A stretch of 64,000 bases of DNA from Mesorhizobium loti (GCF_013170705.1 NZ_CP033334.1:5123501-5187500); one strand, 5' to 3'; positions 1 through 12,489 are shown, counted from the stretch's first letter. The notes: generated by a model not told the origin, from the sequence alone. A program made the numbers and translations.

Positions 1-672
1 ATGGAATTCACCGGCAATACGGAAAAGTTCACGGCCGATCTCTCGCTGGTCGAGGATCCCAAGTCCAAGGAAGTCATCGACGCGCTCGGCTACCAGAACA
101 TCTCCGGCAATCTCGCAATGGCCGGCACCTGGCAGCCCTCGGACGGCAAGATGGAACTGTCGAAATATGACATCTCCGTCGAAAATGCCGGCACGCTCGG
201 CATGACCTTCAATCTCGGCGGCTACACGATGGACTTCATCAAGTCGCTGCAGGAGATGCAGAAGAAGATGGCGGCGCAGCCCGAAGGCGCCGACAATTCG
301 GCGCAAGGCATGGCCATGCTCGGCCTGTTGCAGCAGCTTTCCTTCAACAGCGCCTCGATCCGCTTCGACGACGATTCGCTGACCGGCAAGGTGCTGGAAT
401 ATGTCGGCAAGCAGCAAGGCATGTCGGCCAAGGACATCGCCAACCAAGCCAAGGCGATCGTGCCGTTCGGCATGGCGCAGCTCAACAATCCCGAACTGAC
501 GGCGCAGGTGACGGCAGCGGTCAGCAAATATCTAGACGACCCGAAGAGCCTCGAAATCTCGGCCGAGCCGCCGGCATCGGTGCCGTTCGCGCTGATCATG
601 GCGGGCGCCATGTCCAACCCGCTCGATCTGCCGAAGACGCTCGGCGTGGCCGTCAAGGCCAACGAAGACTGA
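1..672 (+). CDS. Conserved hypothetical protein, C-terminal part (cut by window edge)
   Basis: The reading frame is open from the first base to a TGA at 670-672, giving 223 residues. The ATG at position 1 is probably internal, because no signal peptide, ribosome site or upstream sequence is visible and the protein begins in the middle of a structured region. It is rich in Ala, Met and Gln, has no predicted membrane segment and no motif I recognise. It resembles the C-terminal half of a periplasmic lipid- or polymer-interacting protein only in general composition, so no function is assigned. A clear intrinsic terminator follows 18 bases after the stop. Confidence 0.75.
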   Translation: MEFTGNTEKFTADLSLVEDPKSKEVIDALGYQNISGNLAMAGTWQPSDGKMELSKYDISVENAGTLGMTFNLGGYTMDFIKSLQEMQKKMAAQPEGADNSAQGMAMLGLLQQLSFNSASIRFDDDSLTGKVLEYVGKQQGMSAKDIANQAKAIVPFGMAQLNNPELTAQVTAAVSKYLDDPKSLEISAEPPASVPFALIMAGAMSNPLDLPKTLGVAVKANED

Positions 673-689
673 TCGACCATCAGGATCAC

Positions 690-721
690 AAAAAAGCCCG
701 GCAGCGATGCCGGGCTTTTTT
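690..721. terminator. Intrinsic terminator between convergent genes
   Basis: An AAGCCCGGC / GCCGGGCTT stem with the loop AGCGAT is flanked by an A-run on the left and a T-run on the right. It lies between the rightward hypothetical gene and the leftward aspS, so it can act in both directions. Confidence 0.85.
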
Positions 722-785
722 GTGGACTATAGAATCCGAAGAGGTAGTTCCGCCCGCTTCTTAAAGCATTGCCCGAAGCTCGCGA

Positions 786-2576
786 TCAGGCGTCCTTCTT
801 GGTCGGCGCGACACGCAGGGCCAGTTCGCGAAGCTGCTGCGGCGAGGCTTCCGACGGTGCGTTCATCAACAGATCATACGCCTGCTGGTTCATCGGGAAC
901 ATGGTGATCTCGCGCAGGTTCTTGGCGCCAACCAGCAACATGACGACGCGGTCGACGCCCGCCGCCATGCCGCCATGCGGCGGCGCGCCGTACTGGAAGG
1001 CGCGGTAGAGGCCGCCGAAACGCTCCTCCACCGTGGCGCGGTCCAGCCCGACCGTCTCGAACGCCTTGACCATGGTTTCGGGCAGATGATTGCGGATGCC
1101 ACCGCTGGCGATCTCGAAGCCATTGCAGACCATGTCGTACTGGAACGCCTTGATGCCGAGCAGATCCTCGCCATCCAGCGCGTCGATGCCGCCCTGCGGC
1201 ATCGAGAACGGGTTGTGGGCGAAGTCGATCTTCTTTTCCTCCTCGTTCCATTCGAAGAACGGAAAGTCGACGATCCAGCACAATTCGAAGCGCTCGCGGT
1301 CGACGAGGTTCAGTTCCTCGCCGGCGCGGGTGCGTGCCGCTCCCGCGAAGGAGACGAACTTCTTCGGGTCGCCGGCGACGAAGAAGGCGGCGTCGCCGTC
1401 GGCAAGGCCGAGCTGCTGCCGGATCGCCTCGGTGCGCTCCTCGCCGATGTTCTTGGCGAGCGGGCCGGCGCCTTCGAGCTTGTCACCCTCCTTGCGCCAG
1501 AAGATGTAACCCAACCCCGGCTGGCCCTCGCCTTGCGCCCAGGAGTTCATGCGGTCGCAGAAGGCGCGGCTGCCGCCTGTCTTGGCCGGAATGCCCCACA
1601 CCTCGGCCTTCGCATCGTTGGCCAGGATGTTGGCGAACACCTTGAAGCCGGAATCGCGGAAATGATCGGAGACGGCCTGCATCTCGATCGGGTTGCGCAG
1701 GTCCGGCTTGTCGGAGCCGTATTTGCGCATGGCGACATCATAGGGAATGCGCTGGAATTTCTGCGTCACCGGCTTGCCGTTGGCGAAGGCCTCGAAGACG
1801 CCGCGCATCACCGGTTCCATGGTCGACAGCACGTCGTCCTGCTCGACGAAGCTCATTTCAAGGTCGAGCTGATAGAATTCGCCAGGCAGACGGTCGGCGC
1901 GCGGGTCCTCGTCGCGGAAGCAAGGCGCGATCTGGAAATAGCGGTCGAAGCCCGACACCATGATCAGCTGCTTGTATTGCTGCGGCGCCTGCGGCAGCGC
2001 GTAGAAGGTGCCGGGATGGATGCGCGACGGGACGAGGAAGTCGCGGGCGCCTTCAGGCGAGGAGGCGGTGAGGATCGGCGTCGAGAATTCGGTGAAGCCG
2101 ACATCGTTCATGCGCTTGCGCATCTCGGCGATGATTTTCGTGCGCGCCACGATGTTCCTGTGCAGCGTGTCGCGGCGCAGGTCGAGGAAGCGGTACTTCA
2201 GCCTGATGTCCTCGGGATAGTCCGGCTCGCCGAACACCGGCAGCGGCAATTCCTTGGCCGCCGACAGCACCTCGATCTCGCGGGCGAAAATCTCGATCTC
2301 GCCGGTCGGCAGGTTGGCGTTGACCGTCTCCGGCAGGCGCGCCTTGACCTCGCCGTCGACGCGGATGACCCATTCGCCGCGCACGGTCTCGGCGACCTTG
2401 AAGGCAGGCGAATCGGGATCGGCGACGATCTGGGTCAGGCCGTAGTGGTCACGCAGGTCGATGAAGAGCAGGCCGCCATGATCGCGCACGCGATGCACCC
2501 AGCCCGACAGGCGAACGGATGAGCCGACATCGCTCTTTCTCAACTGGGCACAGGTATGGCTGCGGTAACGGTGCAT
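786..2576 (-). CDS. aspS: Aspartyl-tRNA synthetase
   Basis: This class II synthetase charges tRNA-Asp with aspartate in the cytoplasm. The 596-residue product begins with an N-terminal OB-fold anticodon-binding domain (residues 1-110). The class II core follows, with motif 2 in the segment reading [15 protein letters not shown], the bacterial GAD insertion in the middle, and motif 3 at [13 protein letters not shown] near the C terminus. The length is that of bacterial AspRS. The frame stays open upstream to 2882, but the family homology begins at MHRYRSH, so I chose the ATG at 2576; an ATG two codons upstream at 2582 is equally possible. The gene is monocistronic and divergent from the MFS gene across a 524-bp gap. 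Confidence 0.97.
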   Translation of the reverse strand: MHRYRSHTCAQLRKSDVGSSVRLSGWVHRVRDHGGLLFIDLRDHYGLTQIVADPDSPAFKVAETVRGEWVIRVDGEVKARLPETVNANLPTGEIEIFAREIEVLSAAKELPLPVFGEPDYPEDIRLKYRFLDLRRDTLHRNIVARTKIIAEMRKRMNDVGFTEFSTPILTASSPEGARDFLVPSRIHPGTFYALPQAPQQYKQLIMVSGFDRYFQIAPCFRDEDPRADRLPGEFYQLDLEMSFVEQDDVLSTMEPVMRGVFEAFANGKPVTQKFQRIPYDVAMRKYGSDKPDLRNPIEMQAVSDHFRDSGFKVFANILANDAKAEVWGIPAKTGGSRAFCDRMNSWAQGEGQPGLGYIFWRKEGDKLEGAGPLAKNIGEERTEAIRQQLGLADGDAAFFVAGDPKKFVSFAGAARTRAGEELNLVDRERFELCWIVDFPFFEWNEEEKKIDFAHNPFSMPQGGIDALDGEDLLGIKAFQYDMVCNGFEIASGGIRNHLPETMVKAFETVGLDRATVEERFGGLYRAFQYGAPPHGGMAAGVDRVVMLLVGAKNLREITMFPMNQQAYDLLMNAPSEASPQQLRELALRVAPTKKDA

Positions 2577-2582
2577 GGTCAT

Positions 2583-3100
2583 TGGTAAAGTCCGGGGTGC
2601 TGGGTGGCAGGCCAAAGCATCAAAGCCCGGCCCAAAATTTGCGCGAAAAGCGCATGGGAGGCCGGATTTGTCAAGGCGAGGAGACGTTGAGCCGAATCCA
2701 GGTTCGACCGTCAGGGTTTCAAGTCTTTGCCGGCCTCCACGCATTGCCGCCAGACGTCCTTCCTGAGACGACGCCCTTATCAAGCGATCCGGAGACGCCT
2801 CGTTCCAAAACACACTCTCCCACGATGCACAGGGCACATAATGGCCGTGAGCTGGAACTGATGCTTCAGGGTGACAAGCCAATGGCCTCGTTCTCGGTCG
2901 AACCGGGCATGGACGCCGAAGATGGAAGATAGTGGCGACGCGGGGTTTGAAGCGGATTGAATGAAGGCCCAGTCTGGGCCGATTTCGCCATGGTTCGCCA
3001 TCGAATGTAGCGGGCGGCTACCGATGCTGGCCTGGAATTGCCGCTGGCATTGATGGAAGCAATGGTTCAAGAAGGGATCACCGATACGTGATCGCCTTTC
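2583..3100. other. Intergenic region without a supported gene
   Basis: This stretch of about 520 bases separates the divergent aspS and MFS genes. The ORFs that cross it are His- and Gln-rich antisense frames or the unlikely N-terminal extension of aspS. I see no RNA gene or strong promoter consensus. Confidence 0.5.
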
Positions 3101-4345
3101 ATGTCCTCCATCCGCCCGCTGATCCCGCTTCTTCTCGCCGCAGGCATCCTGCTTGGCGGCAATGGGCTGCAGAGCACGCTGATCGCGCTGCGCGGCGCGC
3201 AGGAGGGGTTTTCCGCTTCCGACATCGGCCTGATGGGCACATTCTATTTCGCCGGCTTCCTGCTCGGCTGCCTGGCCATCACCCGCATCATGAAGGCGGT
3301 CGGCCATATCAGGGCGTTTTCGGCGTTGGCCGCGATCGCATCGGTCGGCACACTGCTGCTGGTGCTGGTCCTCGATCCGGTGATGTGGTGCGCGGTGCGC
3401 TTTGCCGGCGGCTTCTGTTTCGCCGGTTTGTTCACCATCGTTGAAAGCTGGCTGAATTCCGGCGTCAGCAATCACGACCGCGCACGCGTGCTGGCGATCT
3501 ACCGGATGGTCGACACCGGTTCCGTAACCGGCGCCCAGTTCCTGATTCCGATCTTCGGCGCCGGCGGCTTCACCATCTTCGCCATCATGTCGATCATGAT
3601 CACGCTGTCGCTGGTGCCGGTGTCGCTCGGCGACCGCTCCAACCCGACGCCGCCGGAGGAGGTCAAGCTCGACCTGGGGCGCGTCTGGCGCATTTCGCCG
3701 CTGGGCTGTTTCGGCTGCATTGCCGTCGGCGTCACCAACAGCGCCTTTCGCACCTTGTCGCCGGTCTATGCCGAGCAGATCGGCATGTCGGTCGCCGATG
3801 TCGTCACCTTCGTCAGCGTCGGCATCTTCGGCGGCGCCATCATCCAGTACCCGCTGGGCTACCTGTCCGACCGCTGGGACCGGCGCCGGGTGCTGTTGAT
3901 AACGACCTGCTGCGCGATGCTCTCAGCATTGGCGCTGGTGTTCATCGCCGGCAGCAATCCGCTGCTCAACTTCGTCATCGTCTTCATCTTCGGCTGTTTC
4001 GCCATGCCGCTCTATTCGCTGTCGGCGGCGCATTCCAATGACCGCGCCGACACGGGCGAGTTCGTGCTGATCAATGCGGCGCTAATGCTGTTCTACTCCT
4101 TCGGCGCCATCGGCGGCCCTTACGCAGCCTCCACGGCGATGCAGTATTTCGGGCCGAGCGCGCTGTTCGTGTTCAGCGCCATCGTCTATGCGATCTTCAT
4201 CGCCGTCATCCTCTACCGCATGCAGGCCCGGTCCGGCGTGCCTTTGGGCAAACGCAGCCGCTTCACCGCTCTGTTGCGCACCTCCACCATTTTCGCGCGT
4301 CTGGCCAGACGGAATGGTGATTCAGACGACCCGGGAGGCTCATGA
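3101..4345 (+). CDS. MFS transporter, YcaD-like
   Basis: A 414-residue inner-membrane carrier with about 12 hydrophobic segments arranged as two six-helix halves. The loop between TM2 and TM3 and the loop at QYPLGYLSDRWDRRRV carry the MFS G-x-x-x-D-R/K-x-G-R-R-type motif. The order and sequence style (GGNGLQSTLIALRG at the N terminus, IVESWLN in TM4) match the YcaD-like group of small-solute MFS carriers, whose substrates are mostly unknown. The start at 3101 lacks a convincing Shine-Dalgarno sequence. Nothing in the neighbourhood indicates the substrate. Confidence 0.88.
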   Translation: MSSIRPLIPLLLAAGILLGGNGLQSTLIALRGAQEGFSASDIGLMGTFYFAGFLLGCLAITRIMKAVGHIRAFSALAAIASVGTLLLVLVLDPVMWCAVRFAGGFCFAGLFTIVESWLNSGVSNHDRARVLAIYRMVDTGSVTGAQFLIPIFGAGGFTIFAIMSIMITLSLVPVSLGDRSNPTPPEEVKLDLGRVWRISPLGCFGCIAVGVTNSAFRTLSPVYAEQIGMSVADVVTFVSVGIFGGAIIQYPLGYLSDRWDRRRVLLITTCCAMLSALALVFIAGSNPLLNFVIVFIFGCFAMPLYSLSAAHSNDRADTGEFVLINAALMLFYSFGAIGGPYAASTAMQYFGPSALFVFSAIVYAIFIAVILYRMQARSGVPLGKRSRFTALLRTSTIFARLARRNGDSDDPGGS

Positions 4346-4420
4346 TGGAGGCGCCAAAGCTTGACGAAAGCCTTTCCGGCTGAAATCTAGGAAGACCTTA
4401 CTCCTGCCAAAAGCGATTTG

Positions 4421-5572
4421 ATGCACGTCATCACCACCCAGAAAGAACTCGAGACCGTTCTCGCCGCTTTCGAAAAGTCGGATTTCGTCACCGTCGACAC
4501 CGAATTCATCCGCGAAACAACCTTCTGGCCAATCCTGTGCCTGATCCAGATGGCGGCCCCGGGCGTGACGGCGCTGATCGATCCGCTGTCGCCAGACATC
4601 GACCTGGCACCCTTCTTCAGGCTGATGGCCAACGAGACGGTGGTCAAGGTCTTCCATGCCGCCCGGCAGGACATCGAAATCATCGTCCATCTCGGGGATC
4701 TGGTGCCGCATCCTGTGTTCGATACACAGATCGCGGCGATGGTCTGCGGCTTTGGCGACAGCGTTTCCTACGACCAGCTCGTGCAGCGCATCACCGGTGC
4801 GCGGCTCGACAAATCTTCGCGCTTCACCGACTGGCGCCACCGGCCGCTGTCCGACAAGCAGCTCGATTACGCGCTGGCCGACGTCACCCATCTGATCGAG
4901 GTCTACCAGCACCTGAGCGCCGAATTGGCACGGGAAAACCGCGCCCACTGGCTGAACGAAGAAATGGATGTGCTGACCTCGCGCGAGACCTACGATCCGC
5001 ATCCCGAAGACGCCTGGAAGCGGCTGAAGATGCGGCTGCGCAAGCCGCAGGAACTGGCGATCGTGCAGGCCGTGGCGGCATGGCGCGAGCGCGAGGCCCG
5101 GGAACGCGACGTGCCGCGCGGCCGCGTGCTCAAGGACGACGCGATCTACGAGGTGGCGCAACAGGCGCCGCGTGACGCGGCGGCGCTTGCCAAGCTGCGC
5201 ACAACACCCAAGGGCTGGGAGCGCTCCTCGACGGCGACGGCCCTGCTTGGGGCGGTCAACGCAGCGCTGGCCTTGCCCAAGGAGCAGATGCCGAAACTGC
5301 CGAAGAATTTTCAGCCGCCGGAAGGCTCAAATGCCGCGGCGGAACTGTTGAAAGTACTGCTCAGGATCGTTGCCGAGAAGCAGGGCGTGGCCTCGAAAGT
5401 ATTGGCATCCAGCGACGACATCGACCGCATCGCGGCCGAGGGCGAGGACGCCGATGTGCCGGCGCTGCAGGGATGGCGGCGTGCCGTGTTCGGCGAACAG
5501 GCGCTGAAGCTGGTGCGTGGCGAGATCGGCATCAAGTTCGACAAACGCAAGATCGCGGTGTTCGATTTATAG
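4421..5572 (+). CDS. rnd: Ribonuclease D
   Basis: A 3'-5' exoribonuclease of the DEDDy family that trims tRNA precursors and other stable RNAs. The 383-residue protein has Exo I at VDTEFIRE (residues about 26-33), Exo II around FHAARQDIEI, and Exo III with the Tyr/Asp pair at LDYALADVTHL. A C-terminal HRDC-type helical region follows, including REARERDVPRGRVLKDDAI. The length matches bacterial RNase D. A TTG directly precedes the ATG at 4421, and I prefer the ATG. The gene stands alone, 75 bases after the MFS gene. Confidence 0.95.
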   Translation: MHVITTQKELETVLAAFEKSDFVTVDTEFIRETTFWPILCLIQMAAPGVTALIDPLSPDIDLAPFFRLMANETVVKVFHAARQDIEIIVHLGDLVPHPVFDTQIAAMVCGFGDSVSYDQLVQRITGARLDKSSRFTDWRHRPLSDKQLDYALADVTHLIEVYQHLSAELARENRAHWLNEEMDVLTSRETYDPHPEDAWKRLKMRLRKPQELAIVQAVAAWREREARERDVPRGRVLKDDAIYEVAQQAPRDAAALAKLRTTPKGWERSSTATALLGAVNAALALPKEQMPKLPKNFQPPEGSNAAAELLKVLLRIVAEKQGVASKVLASSDDIDRIAAEGEDADVPALQGWRRAVFGEQALKLVRGEIGIKFDKRKIAVFDL

Positions 5573-5688
5573 CGCCTGCCCTCGCCCCGCTCCGCTTTGC
5601 GGTGCGGCCTTCTTCGCAAGGTGGGAAGGGGCCGCGGGCCACGAAAGCCACCTGCCTGACTTTTCGCCCCCAAGGGCCGGTGCGCGGC

Positions 5689-6108
5689 CTAAACCACGCC
5701 CAGCAGATGCAGGGCGAGCCAGATCCAGCCCAACAGGATGATCACGGCTCCAAAAGAGAAAGAGCGGCTGCGCAGCAGCAGATTGTTGCTGGTCAGGTGA
5801 ACCCAGGCGTGAAAGCAGCGCGAGGCGACAAAAATCCACATCAGTGCCAAGGTCAGATAGTTGACGCCATTGGTGACATGCAGCGTCAGGCACAACACAT
5901 AGAAAAGCACCGGCAGTTCGAACTGGTTGCTGAGATTGGCGGCAACGGTGACGCTGGAGGCCGGCTCGGTCGAGCGGACCTTGTATTGACCAACCTTGGC
6001 CTCGCCTGACCTGATTGCACCATATCTGCGACGACCCAACACGGCGTAGACGATATAGATCAGCAACACCTGCGCCAGTACCGGCCAGAAAATCGCGGTC
6101 TGGTTCAT
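5689..6108 (-). CDS. MAPEG family membrane protein
   Basis: A 139-residue membrane protein with four hydrophobic helices, in the order expected for the MAPEG family (membrane-associated proteins in eicosanoid and glutathione metabolism). The segment NLSNQFELPVLFYVLC contains the conserved N-x-x-E-x-P-x-L-F motif, and RCFHAWVHLTSNN follows in the next helix pair. Its bacterial role is not established. The ATG at 6108 was chosen because GGGGAAAC precedes it at good spacing; the frame runs further upstream without support. A gene for another small membrane protein lies immediately upstream on the same strand. Confidence 0.9.
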   Translation of the reverse strand: MNQTAIFWPVLAQVLLIYIVYAVLGRRRYGAIRSGEAKVGQYKVRSTEPASSVTVAANLSNQFELPVLFYVLCLTLHVTNGVNYLTLALMWIFVASRCFHAWVHLTSNNLLLRSRSFSFGAVIILLGWIWLALHLLGVV

Positions 6109-6133
6109 GATGTTTCCCCTGCCCTGTCCAGCA

Positions 6134-8348
<2,215 letters not shown>

Positions 8349-8417
8349 TTATCGCGTGATTTGGCGCCACCGCTGGTTGCAGTCGCACAAAAGTGACAGC
8401 AAATTAACACGACATTG

Positions 8418-9914
8418 GTGTCCAGCCGTGATAACCGCGCCCCTGCACCGGCTCCCTCCCGGCCGGAAACAAAGTTCGAAACGGTCACGCTCGTGAATCG
8501 CACCATCCCGCTCATCCTGGCGGTCGCACTTTTCATGGAGAACATGGATTCGACCGTCATCGCGACATCGCTGCCGGCGATCGCCATAGACATCCATACC
8601 AGCCCTATCGCGCTCAAGCTGGCATTGACTGCCTATCTGGTGTCGCTGGCCATCTTCATTCCGATCAGCGGCTGGATGGCCGACCGTTTCGGTGCCAAGA
8701 ATATTTTTCGCGCCGCGATCGCGGTGTTTATCGTCGGTTCGGTCGCCTGCGCCCTGTCAGGTTCTCTACCGGCCTTCGTGGTATCGCGGTTCCTGCAAGG
8801 CATCGGCGGCGCCATGATGACGCCGGTCGGGCGCCTGGTGCTGGTGCGGGCCACACCCAAGAGCGACCTGGTCGCCGCCATGTCCTGGCTGACCGTTCCC
8901 GCCCTGGTCGGACCGCTGGTCGGCCCGCCGATCGGCGGCTTCATCACCACCTATTTCACCTGGCACTGGATATTCCTGATCAATGTACCGATCGGCCTGA
9001 TCGGCATCTGGCTGGCCACACGCTTCCTGCCGGAAACCGAATCGATGGAAACACCGCCGCTCGATTTCGTCGGCTTCGTGCTGAGCGGGGTGGCGGCATC
9101 CGGTGTGGTGTTCGGCCTGTCGGTGGTCAGCCTGCCCTATCTGCCGCCGGCGACCGGCTTCATCACCGTGGCCGTCGGGCTGCTGTCGGGCGCGCTTTAC
9201 CTGATGCACGCGCGCCACGCCAGGAATCCACTGCTGGCACTCGAACTGTTCCGCAACCAGGTGTTCCGCTCGTCGGTGCTTGGCGGCTCGCTGTTTCGCA
9301 TCGGCATCGGGGCGGTGCCGTTCCTGCTGCCGCTGATGTTCCAGATCGGCTTCGGGCTGACGCCGTTCCAGTCCGGCATGATCACCTTCGTCTCGGCGAT
9401 CGGCGCCATCGGCATGAAATTCGTCACCGCGCTGATTTTTCGCGTTGCCGGCTTCCGGCGCGTGCTGATCGTCGGCTCGCTGGTCGCCGCCGCATCGATC
9501 GCCATTTACGGCCTCTTCACCCCCGAAACACCTTACGTGCTGATGCTGGCCATATTGCTGGTCGGCGGCTTCATCCGCTCGATGTTCTTCACCGGCGTCA
9601 ACGCGCTTTCCTATGCCGAGGTGTCGGCCGAGGACACCAGCAAGGCAACGCCCATCACGGCGGTGTTCCAGCAGTTGTCGATCGCGCTCGGCGTGGCGCT
9701 CGCCGGCGGCATCCTGGAGGTCTCGACCTCGATCCATGGCGGCCTGCTGACGCTGGGCGATTTCCATATCGCCTTCTTCATCGTGGCGGCCGTATCCGCG
9801 GCGGCGTCGCTGTCGTTCATGCGGCTGGCGCCCGATGCGGGCAACGCCGTCTCCGGCCATGGCCGGCTGACAACGCCCAAGACGCTGGAACCTGCGAGAT
9901 CGCCGGGGGAGTGA
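8418..9914 (+). CDS. DHA2-type MFS multidrug efflux transporter
   Basis: A membrane transporter of about 498 residues with 14 predicted helices, the layout of the DHA2 (drug:H+ antiporter-2) family. The MFS signature appears at GWMADRFGAKNIF, and the family motif C region at GPLVGPPIGGFITTYFTWHWIFLINVPIG. It probably exports hydrophobic drugs by proton antiport; the substrate is not visible. The start is ambiguous: TTG 8415, GTG 8418 and GTG 8493 are all in frame and none has a good ribosome site. GTG 8493 lies closest to the first helix. It converges with rlmE, leaving only 5 bases between the stops. Confidence 0.88.
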   Translation: MSSRDNRAPAPAPSRPETKFETVTLVNRTIPLILAVALFMENMDSTVIATSLPAIAIDIHTSPIALKLALTAYLVSLAIFIPISGWMADRFGAKNIFRAAIAVFIVGSVACALSGSLPAFVVSRFLQGIGGAMMTPVGRLVLVRATPKSDLVAAMSWLTVPALVGPLVGPPIGGFITTYFTWHWIFLINVPIGLIGIWLATRFLPETESMETPPLDFVGFVLSGVAASGVVFGLSVVSLPYLPPATGFITVAVGLLSGALYLMHARHARNPLLALELFRNQVFRSSVLGGSLFRIGIGAVPFLLPLMFQIGFGLTPFQSGMITFVSAIGAIGMKFVTALIFRVAGFRRVLIVGSLVAAASIAIYGLFTPETPYVLMLAILLVGGFIRSMFFTGVNALSYAEVSAEDTSKATPITAVFQQLSIALGVALAGGILEVSTSIHGGLLTLGDFHIAFFIVAAVSAAASLSFMRLAPDAGNAVSGHGRLTTPKTLEPARSPGE

Positions 9915-9919
9915 GCCGC

Positions 9920-10717
9920 CTAGGCTTCACCGTCTCCCGGCCCTTCGCTGTGGCTCCGGGCGCCCATTCCCTTCGGAACGTCCGCTGGACGTTCCGATCC
10001 GCCTGATGGCGGACCGGACTCTCGCCCCTTGAAATCCTTGGCCAGCAGATAAAGTTCGACCGATTCATCGCGCGAGGCCGGCGGCTTGACGTGATGGACG
10101 GAGCGGAAGTTCTTCTTCAGCATCGAAAGCAGCTCGTTTTCGGCGCCGCCCTGGAAGGTCTTGGCCAGGAAATGCCCGCCCGGCTTCAGCACGGACAGCG
10201 CGAAATCGGCTGCCACCTCGCACAGATGCATGGTGCGGATGTGGTCGGTCCGCTTGTGGCCGGTGGTGGGCGCGGCCATGTCGGACAGCACGACATCGGG
10301 ATCGCCGCCCAGTGCCTCGGACAGCTTGCGCGGTGCATCCGGATCGAGAAAATCCATCAACAGCACCGGCGCGCCGGGCACGGCATCCATCTCCAGATAG
10401 TCGATGCCGACGACATGCGGATTTTCCGCCGTCGATTTCGTGCGCGCGGCCGCCACCTGGCACCAGCCGCCGGGGGCAGCGCCGAGATCAATCACCTTCA
10501 TGCCGGGCTTCAGGAGATGATGCTTGTCGTCGATTTCGATCAGCTTGTAGGCGGCACGCGAGCGGTAGCCGTCGGCCTTCGACCGCTGGACATAGGGATC
10601 GTTGATGTGGCGCTGCAGCCAGCGGCGCGACGATTCCTTCAGGCCGCTCTTTTTCTTGATCCGCGTCTTCAGCACACGAATGCCGGCGGACCCTGGGTTT
10701 TCCGGTTTCTTGGTCAT
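9920..10717 (-). CDS. rlmE: 23S rRNA (uridine-2'-O)-methyltransferase RlmE (FtsJ/RrmJ)
   Basis: It uses S-adenosylmethionine to methylate the 2'-hydroxyl of a conserved uridine in the 23S rRNA A-loop. Within the 265 residues, the SAM motif I is [16 protein letters not shown] (about 75-90). The K-D-K-E catalytic set is visible as K in [11 protein letters not shown] in [14 protein letters not shown] in FLAKTFQGG and E in [12 protein letters not shown] tail of about 37 residues after the fold is Gly/Pro/Ser-rich and encoded by palindromic DNA (see findings). The stop overlaps the ppx/gppA region upstream through a 4-base ATGA-type junction at 10714-10717. Confidence 0.95.
   Translation of the reverse strand: MTKKPENPGSAGIRVLKTRIKKKSGLKESSRRWLQRHINDPYVQRSKADGYRSRAAYKLIEIDDKHHLLKPGMKVIDLGAAPGGWCQVAAARTKSTAENPHVVGIDYLEMDAVPGAPVLLMDFLDPDAPRKLSEALGGDPDVVLSDMAAPTTGHKRTDHIRTMHLCEVAADFALSVLKPGGHFLAKTFQGGAENELLSMLKKNFRSVHHVKPPASRDESVELYLLAKDFKGRESGPPSGGSERPADVPKGMGARSHSEGPGDGEA
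9974..10013. repeat. Two adjacent perfect palindromes inside the rlmE 3' end
   Basis: CGGAACGTCC-GCT-GGACGTTCCG (9974-9996) is a 10-bp perfect stem. It is followed directly by TCCGCC-TGAT-GGCGGA (9998-10013). They lie in the codons for the low-complexity RlmE tail, 60 bases from the convergent stop of the efflux gene, and may act as an RNA hairpin at the transcript ends. Confidence 0.75.
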
Positions 10718-12135
10718 TGCCGGCCACCACGCCCATCGTTGCGCCAGACGCCGTCATCGGCCATCAGCTCGCTCAATATACCTTCGCGCAGGCCACGGTC
10801 GGCGACGCGCAGCCGCTCCGAAGGCCAGACGGCGCGTATCGCTTCCAGGATGGCACACCCGGCCAGCACCAGGTCGGCGCGGTCCGCACCGATGCAAGGG
10901 TTGGCGCAGCGTTGCTGGAAATCCCAGCCCACCAGCCTCTCCACCATGCGGTCGACGCTGTCGCGGTCCATCCACAATCCGTCGACCCGACGCCGGTCGT
11001 AACGTTCCAGATCGAGGTGAACGCCGGCCAGCGTCGTGACCGTGCCGGAGGTGCCGAGCAAATGGAAGTTCGGGCTGGCCTTGAGGTGGCTCAGCCGGTC
11101 GCGGCCATCGAAGGAGGCCAGCCGGCCGGCAACGTCGTCGACCATGGCGGTGAAGATTTCACGCGTCACGGTGCGGCCGCCAAAGCGCTCCGCCAGGGAG
11201 ACGACGCCGACCGGCAGCGACGTCCACGAGACGATGTGGTTGGCGAGTCGTGGGGAACGGCGGCCGGTGAGGTCGATCAGCGCGATTTCGGAGGAGCCGC
11301 CGCCGATATCGAACAGGACGACGCCCTGCGTGTCACGCTCGACCAGCGAGCCGCAGCCGGAAACCGCCAACCGTGCTTCGGTCTGGCGGTCGATGATCTC
11401 GAGCTTCAACCCGGCCTCGCGCTCGACGCGTTCAAGAAACTCGACGCCGTTCTCGGCCGAGCGGCAAGCTTCCGTGGCGATCAGCCTGGCCTTCCTGATC
11501 TTGCGGCCGCGCAATTTGTCGCCGCAGACCTTCAGCGCCTCGACAGCGCGGTCCATCGCCGGCTTGCCGAGCCGGCCATTGGCGGTGAGCCCCTCACCCA
11601 GCCTGACGATGCGCGAAAAGGCGTCGATGACGCGAAACTGGCCATGCCGCGTGGGAACGGCGACCAGCAGCCGGCAATTGTTGGTGCCGAGGTCGAGGGC
11701 GGCGAATACGGGAAGCTCGTGCGCCGGCTGCCGGCGGGTGCCCTGCTCGTGGCGCGGCATCTGGAGAACGGGCGAGATCACCGGGCCGGCCGGCGGCTGC
11801 TTCGGCTCAACGGCCGAAGCAGCCGCCTTGCCTGGCACCGGCGATCGATTGTCCTGCGCTTCGTCGCGCGCAAAAACCTTGCGCCCGCGCCTTCGCTTGC
11901 GCCGCTTCTTGGGTTTGCCCTTCTGGTGATGGGTCGCGTCGCCCGCCTGCCCGTCGGCGGAGCGCGGCTCCGTCGGGCGGCGTTGCTGCCAACCGGCTGT
12001 CCCCGAGCCCGATGGCCCTGGGGAAGCGCTGGACGCGCCCACCTCCGACGCGCCTGCGCCGGTGTCGCGGTCTTCCACTGTCGTTCCTTCCGGCGCCGCG
12101 CGAACCGGTGACGGACGCAGCTGGCGCTTTGGCAT
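10714..12135 (-). CDS. Ppx/GppA family phosphatase with a basic N-terminal extension
   Basis: A 473-residue member of the exopolyphosphatase / pppGpp phosphatase family, acting on polyphosphate or guanosine pentaphosphate in the cytoplasm. The actin-like ATPase-fold motifs are [17 protein letters not shown] (about 143-160) and [17 protein letters not shown] (about 270-287). The family core is about 310-330 residues. The first 135 residues here are an extra, disordered, Lys/Arg-rich segment ([15 protein letters not shown]) that could bind RNA or polyphosphate. Its stop overlaps the rlmE start by 4 bases, so the two are co-transcribed and probably translationally coupled. Confidence 0.9.
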   Translation of the reverse strand: MPKRQLRPSPVRAAPEGTTVEDRDTGAGASEVGASSASPGPSGSGTAGWQQRRPTEPRSADGQAGDATHHQKGKPKKRRKRRRGRKVFARDEAQDNRSPVPGKAAASAVEPKQPPAGPVISPVLQMPRHEQGTRRQPAHELPVFAALDLGTNNCRLLVAVPTRHGQFRVIDAFSRIVRLGEGLTANGRLGKPAMDRAVEALKVCGDKLRGRKIRKARLIATEACRSAENGVEFLERVEREAGLKLEIIDRQTEARLAVSGCGSLVERDTQGVVLFDIGGGSSEIALIDLTGRRSPRLANHIVSWTSLPVGVVSLAERFGGRTVTREIFTAMVDDVAGRLASFDGRDRLSHLKASPNFHLLGTSGTVTTLAGVHLDLERYDRRRVDGLWMDRDSVDRMVERLVGWDFQQRCANPCIGADRADLVLAGCAILEAIRAVWPSERLRVADRGLREGILSELMADDGVWRNDGRGGRQ

Positions 12136-12489
12136 GTTTCAAGTTGCCGCCAGACTAACAGCGCCGTGCCCGATCACCAAGAGCCGTACGCCGAATTTTG
12201 CCGGCTGGACGCCAACCGCCTTTCGCCCCGCCGCGAAATGTTCCAGCAAGGCTGGGTTGGCACGCGATGCCGGCGAAGACAATCTCCTGTCAAAGCTATC
12301 ACCATACGCCGGCGCCTTCGCGCCATCTTTCCTGCGGACGGATCTTTGCCGGCTGCGGCGCGACAAGTGTTCGCGGTTGAATAGCCGGCTTCAATGAGGC
12401 ATTTCTGAAATGTACGGAGGTCGCCGGGCAACCGGCTTCCCACAATCAGGCGAAAAGGAAGCGGACACGCAGCGCATGGCAGTCAGGCA
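12136..12489. other. Intergenic region without a supported gene
   Basis: This stretch of about 350 bases lies between the divergent ppx/gppA and YbhN-like genes. It has only short overlapping frames with no ribosome site and no recognisable RNA gene. It presumably holds both promoters. Confidence 0.5.

Noticed and set aside
975..2522. Rightward 515-codon frame opposite aspS
   Set aside because: Antisense mirror of a certain gene; rich in His, Arg, Asp and Gly without motif.
2780..3475. Leftward 231-codon frame across the aspS-MFS gap
   Set aside because: It overlaps the MFS gene, is His/Gln/Asp-rich low complexity and has no family match.
8766..9860. Leftward 364-codon frame opposite the efflux gene
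   Set aside because: Mirror frame dominated by Asp, Arg, His and Gln, typical of the antisense of membrane-protein codons.
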